Below, piece after piece: positions 6,517 through 9,628 of a stretch of DNA of 9,628 nt. The position numbers and the translations under genes were made by a program. Each line of letters starts with the position of its first letter. The first letter of the stretch is position 1. The stretch lies in assembly GCA_021823385.1 (NCBI GenBank), contig JAKAOC010000033.1, positions 1 through 9,628 on the forward strand, written 5' to 3'. Source of the DNA: Actinomycetes bacterium. Its GTDB lineage: Bacteria > Actinomycetota > Acidimicrobiia > Acidimicrobiales > Acidimicrobiaceae. Under the pieces are notes generated by a model. It saw nothing but the letters and a program-made list of their open reading frames with translations. It was not told the origin of the DNA and ran no database searches.

Positions 6517-7293
6517 CTAGCGCCTCGCGCGGTATTCCGAGATCCATGAATCGAACTCTTTGGCAACGATCCGCTCGCCGGTCAGCCCCTCCGCCTCTTT
6601 CGAGGCGAGGAAGACAGCAGGGCGTCCCATCACGGAGGCCGGAAGGAGCGATGCCCTTGCCCCCTCGGTGAGGCCCTCCGGAATCATGCCGGTCGCGGTT
6701 GCCCCACCAGGGAGAAGCATGTTCACGGCTATCCCGAGTGGACGCAGATCCTCGGTCATGATCATGCTCAGCGACTCGGCACCGGCCCTGGACGGGCCAT
6801 ACGGCACGAAGCCTCTCCGCCTCATCGTTTCATGATTCATGGTGACGTTAACGAAGCGGCCGCGTCCCTGGGAGACAAAGTGCGCCGCGAAAGCCCGCGC
6901 GACTAGGAAATAGCCGACGAGGTTCGTGTTGATAACGTCTACAAAGCCCTCTGCCGGCACCTCGTAGAACGGCTTCGGGTCGTTGAGGAAGTGGGGATTG
7001 ACGGTTCGCATTCCGATACCGGCGTTGTTGTAGACCACGTCCACGCCACCCAAAGCCTCGATAGCCGCATCGGCCATAGCCTGCACCGATCCGGCATCCC
7101 GCACGTCAACGGGCACTGCAACAGCATCCAGGCCGCGCTGCCTCCTGATGGCAACCGCCTTCTCCAGGCGCTCGCCGCGCCGACTCGCGAAGCCGACGCG
7201 AGCTCCCTCTTCGAGCAAGGCGTCGGCCATGGCCTGGCCCAGGCCGCTGGTTGCACCGGTGATAACCGCACGAACTCCCTCGACAGTGCCCAT
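6517..7293 (-). CDS. Short-chain dehydrogenase/reductase (SDR) with altered YxxxK motif
   Basis: This 258-residue classical-length SDR has an NAD(P)-binding TGATSGLG at 12-19, VDVVYNNAGIG at 84-94 (NNAG motif), conserved N124, and the catalytic Tyr at about 165 in FVPYGPSRAGAESL. The residue that should be the catalytic Lys of YxxxK is Arg 169 (codon AGG on the minus strand). The catalytic Ser region reads VNVTMNHETM and has no Ser at the expected distance before Tyr. Related SDRs with NVTTSLDTM-like and PYGPSK-like sequence suggest a real subfamily in which this member has drifted. It may be a weak dehydrogenase or a cofactor-binding protein; the substrate is unknown. The only acceptable start is the ATG at 7293: a GGAG lies one base before it, too close for a normal ribosome-binding site, and sits in the arm of an inverted repeat. 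The gene is convergent with the exporter permease and divergent from the DoxX-like gene. Confidence 0.9.
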   Translation of the reverse strand: MGTVEGVRAVITGATSGLGQAMADALLEEGARVGFASRRGERLEKAVAIRRQRGLDAVAVPVDVRDAGSVQAMADAAIEALGGVDVVYNNAGIGMRTVNPHFLNDPKPFYEVPAEGFVDVINTNLVGYFLVARAFAAHFVSQGRGRFVNVTMNHETMRRRGFVPYGPSRAGAESLSMIMTEDLRPLGIAVNMLLPGGATATGMIPEGLTEGARASLLPASVMGRPAVFLASKEAEGLTGERIVAKEFDSWISEYRARR

Positions 7294-7294
7294 G

Positions 7295-7392
7295 CTCCGA
7301 TGGTAGCGCCTCAGCCCGGGAATGCTCGGCCAGGGGCGTCCCGGGCCCGCCCGCCAATAGCAGGGTCGGCCGGCGGCGGACTACCATCGGAG
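7295..7392 (-). promoter_or_regulatory. 12-bp perfect inverted repeat covering the SDR ribosome-binding region
   Basis: CTCCGATGGTAG (7295-7306) and CTACCATCGGAG (7381-7392) are exact reverse complements, 74 bp apart. Inside them lies a second pair, GCCCGGG (7314-7320) and CCCGGGC (7340-7346). On a minus-strand transcript starting upstream of 7392, the proximal arm would end one base before the SDR ATG and contain its GGAG, so pairing would hide the start region. On DNA, the arms could instead be two inverted operator sites. No short target duplication flanks the repeat, so a miniature mobile element is not supported. Confidence 0.45.
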
Positions 7393-7468
7393 TAAAAGGA
7401 CTGGACCGGCATCGCCGAATCCGGCCAACACGCCCGGTAATAAGCGCGTCGTGCACGGTCGGCCGGCG
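7364..7468. repeat. 12-bp direct repeat in the SDR/DoxX divergent region
   Basis: GGTCGGCCGGCG occurs at 7364-7375 and again at 7457-7468, 93 bp apart. Each copy contains the palindrome GCCGGC. The second copy lies about 20 bp before the DoxX-like start codon. These may be paired protein-binding sites, but GC-rich sequence makes chance matches more likely. Confidence 0.3.
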
Positions 7469-7488
7469 CTGTGGATACGGGAGGCACA

Positions 7489-7902
7489 ATGAAGATCCCT
7501 TGGCGCGAGATTCCGGCGAGGCTGGCCATAGGCGCCTTCGTTCTCCATTCGGGGTTGGAGAAGCGGCAGGCGACCGAAGAGAGGGCCCAAGGCCTGCACG
7601 GCATGGCAAGCGGCGCCTACCCCTTCTTGGATCAGGTGGAACCCGCCCAATTCGCCAAAGCCCTATCGATTGCGGAGATGGGAGTTGGCACGTCGCTCTT
7701 GGTCCCCTTCGTGCCCAATCGCCTTGCCGGTGTCGCCCTGACCGGTTTCGCGTCAGGGCTGCTCGGCATGTATCTGCGCACCCCTGCTTTGCACAAGCCT
7801 GGGAGTTTTTGGCCGACTCACGCAGGAATGGCGGTGGCGAAGGACATTTGGCTCCTGGGAGCTGGACTCACTCTGATATGCGAAGGTCAGCGCGGTAACT
7901 GA
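7489..7902 (+). CDS. Small DoxX-like membrane protein
   Basis: This 137-residue integral membrane protein resembles actinobacterial proteins annotated as DoxX family. Four hydrophobic segments are visible, near residues 10-22, 57-74, 78-96 and 113-131. Conserved-looking blocks are RLAIGAFVLHSGLEK 11-25, GLHGMASGAYPFL 35-47, FVPNRLAG 74-81 and LRTPALHKPGSFWPT 96-110. The biochemical role of this subgroup is not established; DoxX relatives have been linked to respiratory quinone or thiol redox processes, but nothing here shows that. The ATG at 7489 has GGGAGG four bases upstream, better than an in-frame GTG at 7471. The gene is single, divergent from the SDR, and converges on tRNA-Glu. Confidence 0.8.
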   Translation: MKIPWREIPARLAIGAFVLHSGLEKRQATEERAQGLHGMASGAYPFLDQVEPAQFAKALSIAEMGVGTSLLVPFVPNRLAGVALTGFASGLLGMYLRTPALHKPGSFWPTHAGMAVAKDIWLLGAGLTLICEGQRGN

Positions 7903-7906
7903 CGGC

Positions 7907-7938
7907 CAGGCTCACCGAATTCCCCGGCCGGAGCCCTG
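7907..7938. terminator. Hairpin between DoxX-like gene and tRNA-Glu, possible bidirectional terminator
   Basis: CAGGCTC (7907-7913) can pair with GAGCCCTG (7931-7938) with one bulged C, starting four bases after the DoxX-like stop. On the plus strand it is followed by TTCCTTG, a weak T-rich tail; on the minus strand there is no T run. It fits a shared 3' end of two convergent units but is not a textbook terminator. Confidence 0.35.
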
Positions 7939-7947
7939 TTCCTTGAA

Positions 7948-8023
7948 TGGCAGCCCCAACGGGGTTCGAACCCGTGTCTCCACCTTGAGAGGGTGGTGTC
8001 CTAGGCCTCTAGACGATGGGGCC
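7948..8023 (-). tRNA. tRNA-Glu, anticodon CTC
   Basis: On the minus strand the cloverleaf is complete. The acceptor GGCCCCA pairs with TGGGGCT (G1-U72 wobble), the D arm is GTCT...AGGAC, and the anticodon stem CCACC/GGTGG closes loop CTCTCAA with CTC at positions 34-36. The T arm is ACGGG/CCCGT with loop TTCGAAC. The discriminator is G73 (7951), followed by an encoded CCA (7948-7950). It decodes GAG. Its 5' end has a separate candidate promoter, and it lies downstream of tRNA-Gln and gltX on the same strand. Confidence 0.95.
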
Positions 8024-8046
8024 AAGCGGCTCACGCCGGGAATACC

Positions 8047-8052
8047 ATCATA
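8047..8052 (-). promoter_or_regulatory. Possible -10 box for tRNA-Glu
   Basis: TATGAT on the minus strand is a close match to TATAAT and lies 24 bp from the tRNA 5' end, giving a leader of roughly 15-18 bases. No good -35 is seen at 17 bp, so it is a moderate candidate for a tRNA promoter separate from tRNA-Gln. Confidence 0.4.
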
Positions 8053-8155
8053 ACGGGAAGGTCTCGAGACAGCGCACGCGTCCGCCGCGATTGCCCCAGA
8101 TCGTCTCTACCGTATGGCGAGGAAGGTGCTCAAGTGGGAGGGGAGCTGCCCTGGC

Positions 8156-8186
8156 GGCGCGCTCGGCGACCTTGTCGCCACGCGCC
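8156..8186. other. GC-rich two-part hairpin between the two tRNA genes
   Basis: GGCGCG (8156-8161) pairs with CGCGCC (8181-8186), and inside them GGCGAC (8165-8170) pairs with GTCGCC (8174-8179) around the triloop CTT. The two stems are joined by a 3/1 internal loop. Neither strand has a T run after it. It starts 22 bases past the T8 tract downstream of tRNA-Gln on the minus strand. It could be a pause or backup termination structure, or a nuclease barrier. The rest of the 193-bp spacer holds no gene I can support. Confidence 0.45.
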
Positions 8187-8207
8187 AGAGTGGTGAGAGC
8201 TCATCGC

Positions 8208-8215
8208 AAAAAAAA
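8208..8215 (-). terminator. T8 tract directly after tRNA-Gln
   Basis: Eight T residues on the minus strand begin one base after the discriminator of tRNA-Gln. No separate hairpin precedes them; the tRNA T arm and acceptor stem would be the only structure upstream. This probably marks the 3' end of the tRNA-Gln transcript. Confidence 0.5.
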
Positions 8216-8216
8216 G

Positions 8217-8288
8217 CTCGGGGGGAAGGACTCGAACCCTCAATGGCAGGGCCAGAACCTGCTGTGTTGCCGATTACACCACCCCCGA
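8217..8288 (-). tRNA. tRNA-Gln, anticodon CTG
   Basis: On the minus strand the acceptor TCGGGGG pairs with CCCCCGA, the D stem is GTGT/ACAC, and the anticodon stem GCAGG/CCTGC closes loop TTCTGGC with CTG at 34-36. The T stem GAGGG/CCTTC (one G-U) has loop TTCGAGT. The discriminator is G73. CCA is not encoded: the next base is C followed by eight Ts, so the CCA must be added by the nucleotidyltransferase, unlike the neighbouring tRNA-Glu. It decodes CAG. It lies 28 bp after the YdcF-like stop and could be transcribed with gltX or from its own candidate promoter. Confidence 0.94.
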
Positions 8289-8300
8289 AAGGGTACTCCC

Positions 8301-8306
8301 ACTTTA
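8301..8306 (-). promoter_or_regulatory. Possible -10 box for tRNA-Gln
   Basis: TAAAGT on the minus strand fits TANNNT and lies 12 bp before the tRNA-Gln 5' end, which would give a leader of only about six bases. No recognisable -35 is present. Read-through from the YdcF-like gene is an alternative. Confidence 0.25.
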
Positions 8307-8316
8307 ACCGGGCGAC

Positions 8317-8931
8317 TCAGCTTCCATGCCTGAGGACACTCAGTAATTTGTACCCCACCAACTTGCCGGCCGAGACCGCGAGTGCCTCACGCAGGTAATA
8401 GTCCAGCAGGCTACGTCCATGTATGGTCGAGGCAGTGACCGGCGAGGAGTAGTCGGTTACGCCGAGGCCGGCGGCGATCGCATGCACCCTGAATTCGTGA
8501 AAGCGATTCGATACGAAGATCGCTTGCTCGAGTCGCATTGACCGCAGGACCTCGGCTACCACCACCATCGACTGGTAGGTGTCGTTGCCGGTGGGAACCG
8601 CGATCACGTCTGCATAGGGAACGCCTTTGCTCCGAAGGTAGCGCGCCCCGACTTCGGCCTCGTTGAAGATATCGCCCTTCTCCGAGCCGCCGGTTGTGAT
8701 GATCACATGGACATAGCCCTCCTTGAAGAGCGCCAAGGCATGATCGAGCCGCGAACGGAGCACACCCGATGGCACTCCGTCGTACTCAGCGGCTCCCAGC
8801 ACCACCTCCGCCCGCGTGGGCCGGGCGTAATCGTGCTGGCCAAAGGAATACACCTGGTAGAGGTTGTACGCAAAGTACGCCACGGCGAGGAGAATCACGA
8901 TCGACACGGCCTTGAACATGAGCCTGATCAA
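8317..8931 (-). CDS. YdcF/SanA-like (DUF218) membrane-anchored protein
   Basis: This 204-residue protein has one N-terminal membrane anchor (about residues 6-28) and a DUF218 domain that should face outside. Domain landmarks are AEVVLGAAEYDG 41-52, SGVLRSRLDHAL 55-66, IITTGG 77-82, EAEVGARYL 91-99, GNDTYQSM 115-122 and FVSNRFHEFRV 139-149. DUF218 proteins such as E. coli SanA and YdcF are linked to envelope functions, but their reaction is unsettled. The first acceptable codon is TTG at 8931 with GGAG eight bases upstream. An internal ATG at 8919 (residue 5) lacks a good site, so I keep the TTG. The gene follows gltX by 55 bp and may be co-transcribed with it. A functional link to glutamyl-tRNA is not apparent. 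Confidence 0.83.
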   Translation of the reverse strand: MIRLMFKAVSIVILLAVAYFAYNLYQVYSFGQHDYARPTRAEVVLGAAEYDGVPSGVLRSRLDHALALFKEGYVHVIITTGGSEKGDIFNEAEVGARYLRSKGVPYADVIAVPTGNDTYQSMVVVAEVLRSMRLEQAIFVSNRFHEFRVHAIAAGLGVTDYSSPVTASTIHGRSLLDYYLREALAVSAGKLVGYKLLSVLRHGS

Positions 8932-8986
8932 GCCATGCGCTCCGTGCAGTCGAATGCCAAGGCACCTCGGCTTGCCGGGGGGCGAC

Positions 8987-9628
8987 TCAGCAAAAGCGCT
9001 CCAGGCGCTCCAGCACCCGATCGCGGCCGATCTCCGCCCAGGTCTCGAAGAGGGGAAGACCGACCCGCGACCCGGTCGTGGCGACCCGTAACGGCGCCTG
9101 TATCTTGCGAAGCGCTAGACCGCGCTCTTCGGCGTAGCCCCGCACTGCCGCCTCCAAGGAAGCAGGCTCGAACTCTCGAACCTCCTTGAGCCGCCTTGCG
9201 ACGTCGCTCAGCGTCTGGCGAGCCGCGGGATTGGAGACGATCTCCTTCTCGACGTCAGCCTCGACGAGCGAAAGCGGTTCCTCAAAAATGGGTCGCACCA
9301 GATCGGATACCTCGGAGAGCACGGAAACCCTCTCCTTGACGAGCGGCGCCAAGCGGCCATAGGCGCCCAACTGCCCCTCGTTCCCTACCCACCAGGCGTT
9401 GCGCGCAAGGAAAGGGAGGCTTGCTTCCCTAAAAGCGTCGTCCGCAAGTGCGCGAATATATACGCCGTTGAAGTGCGCCATCTTCTTCTCGTCGAAGAAC
9501 GAGGGCGAGTGGCCGACTCCGCCGATATCGAATGCCTCGGTCATCTCCTCGACTGTCATGAACTCGCGCCCGTCCTTGGGGCTCCAGCCGAGCAATGCCA
9601 GATAGTTGATCATCGCGGGAGCCAAATA
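8987..9628 (-). CDS. gltX: Glutamyl-tRNA synthetase, C-terminal part (N-terminus beyond window edge)
   Basis: GluRS attaches glutamate to tRNA-Glu and, in organisms without GlnRS, also to tRNA-Gln for later amidation by GatCAB. The 213 residues present begin at YLAPAMINYLALLGWSPKDG, the segment that directly follows the KMSKS-like loop of the catalytic domain in this family, and continue through FDIGGVGHSPSFFDEKKMAHFNG into the helical anticodon-binding domain, ending in LERLERFC. Full-length bacterial GluRS has about 470-500 residues, so the Rossmann catalytic domain with the HIGH and KMSKS motifs lies outside. The frame is open to the right edge, so this is truncation by the window rather than a pseudogene. 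It is followed on the same strand by the YdcF-like gene, tRNA-Gln and tRNA-Glu. Confidence 0.95.
   Translation of the reverse strand, partial: YLAPAMINYLALLGWSPKDGREFMTVEEMTEAFDIGGVGHSPSFFDEKKMAHFNGVYIRALADDAFREASLPFLARNAWWVGNEGQLGAYGRLAPLVKERVSVLSEVSDLVRPIFEEPLSLVEADVEKEIVSNPAARQTLSDVARRLKEVREFEPASLEAAVRGYAEERGLALRKIQAPLRVATTGSRVGLPLFETWAEIGRDRVLERLERFC

Noticed and set aside
7295..7392. Miniature inverted-repeat mobile element
   Set aside because: The 12-bp terminal repeats are suggestive, but no target-site duplication flanks them and no second copy exists in the window; a regulatory reading fits the position better.
8132..8206. 24-codon minus-strand frame starting just after the T8 tract
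   Set aside because: No ribosome-binding site precedes its ATG and it consists mostly of the hairpin region; nothing supports translation.
8114..8398. Plus-strand open frame across the tRNA-Gln gene
   Set aside because: It runs antisense through a well-formed tRNA and the end of the YdcF-like gene, and its sequence reflects the tRNA rather than a protein family.
8987..9628. gltX as a truncated pseudogene lacking its catalytic domain
   Set aside because: The frame is still open at the window edge and the first residues fall in the middle of a normal GluRS, so the loss is only from the window limit.
1..9628. CRISPR array, insertion sequence, integrase, toxin-antitoxin or phage genes
   Set aside because: No regularly spaced repeats, transposase-like or recombinase-like frames, or small paired genes of those kinds were found on either strand.

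Overview
The window is GC-rich and reads as an ordinary chromosomal stretch from a member of the Actinomycetota (or a close high-GC relative). Several proteins have family-specific actinobacterial forms: the aminotransferase with GVKTTSYAENV and ELCEGSGSNIF, the small DoxX-like protein with FVLHSGLEK and YLRTPALHKPGS, the 12-helix ABC-2 exporter of the TnrB3 type, and the YdcF-like protein. A more exact placement is not possible by eye. I see no insertion sequence, phage gene, CRISPR array or integrase. No gene looks broken; the two outermost genes are cut only by the window edges.

Layout. (1) Positions 1-3812, all minus strand, hold four genes of amino-acid and nitrogen metabolism. In transcription order they are a fold-type IV aminotransferase (PabC-like), an XdhC/CoxI-type accessory protein, alanine dehydrogenase, and an FAD-dependent amine/amino-acid oxidoreductase that runs off the left edge. 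The first two are 48 bp apart and the last two 14 bp apart, so these look like two short operons separated by 233 bp. (2) Positions 3988-6496, plus strand, hold a two-gene ABC-2 exporter: an ATPase and a 537-residue permease made of two similar halves, overlapping by 11 bp. (3) Positions 6517-7293, minus, hold a short-chain dehydrogenase that converges on the permease. It is divergent from a DoxX-like membrane protein (7489-7902, plus). The 195-bp gap between them carries a 12-bp perfect inverted repeat whose proximal arm covers the dehydrogenase ribosome-binding region. (4) Positions 7948-9628, minus, form a glutamate/glutamine decoding block: the C-terminal part of glutamyl-tRNA synthetase (gltX), a YdcF-like membrane-anchored protein, tRNA-Gln(CUG) and tRNA-Glu(CUC).

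How the genes fit together. Alanine dehydrogenase and the FAD oxidoreductase would feed amine and amino nitrogen into central metabolism. The ABC pair would export an unidentified hydrophobic or toxic compound. The gltX-tRNA block puts a synthetase beside the two tRNAs it would charge if, as in most Actinomycetota, there is no GlnRS and Gln-tRNA is made through Glu-tRNA(Gln) and GatCAB. I found no clearly new multi-gene system. The points most worth a second look are the inverted repeat at the dehydrogenase start, the Lys-to-Arg change in that enzyme's YxxxK motif, the divergent XdhC without a visible molybdoenzyme, and the structured spacer between the tRNAs.
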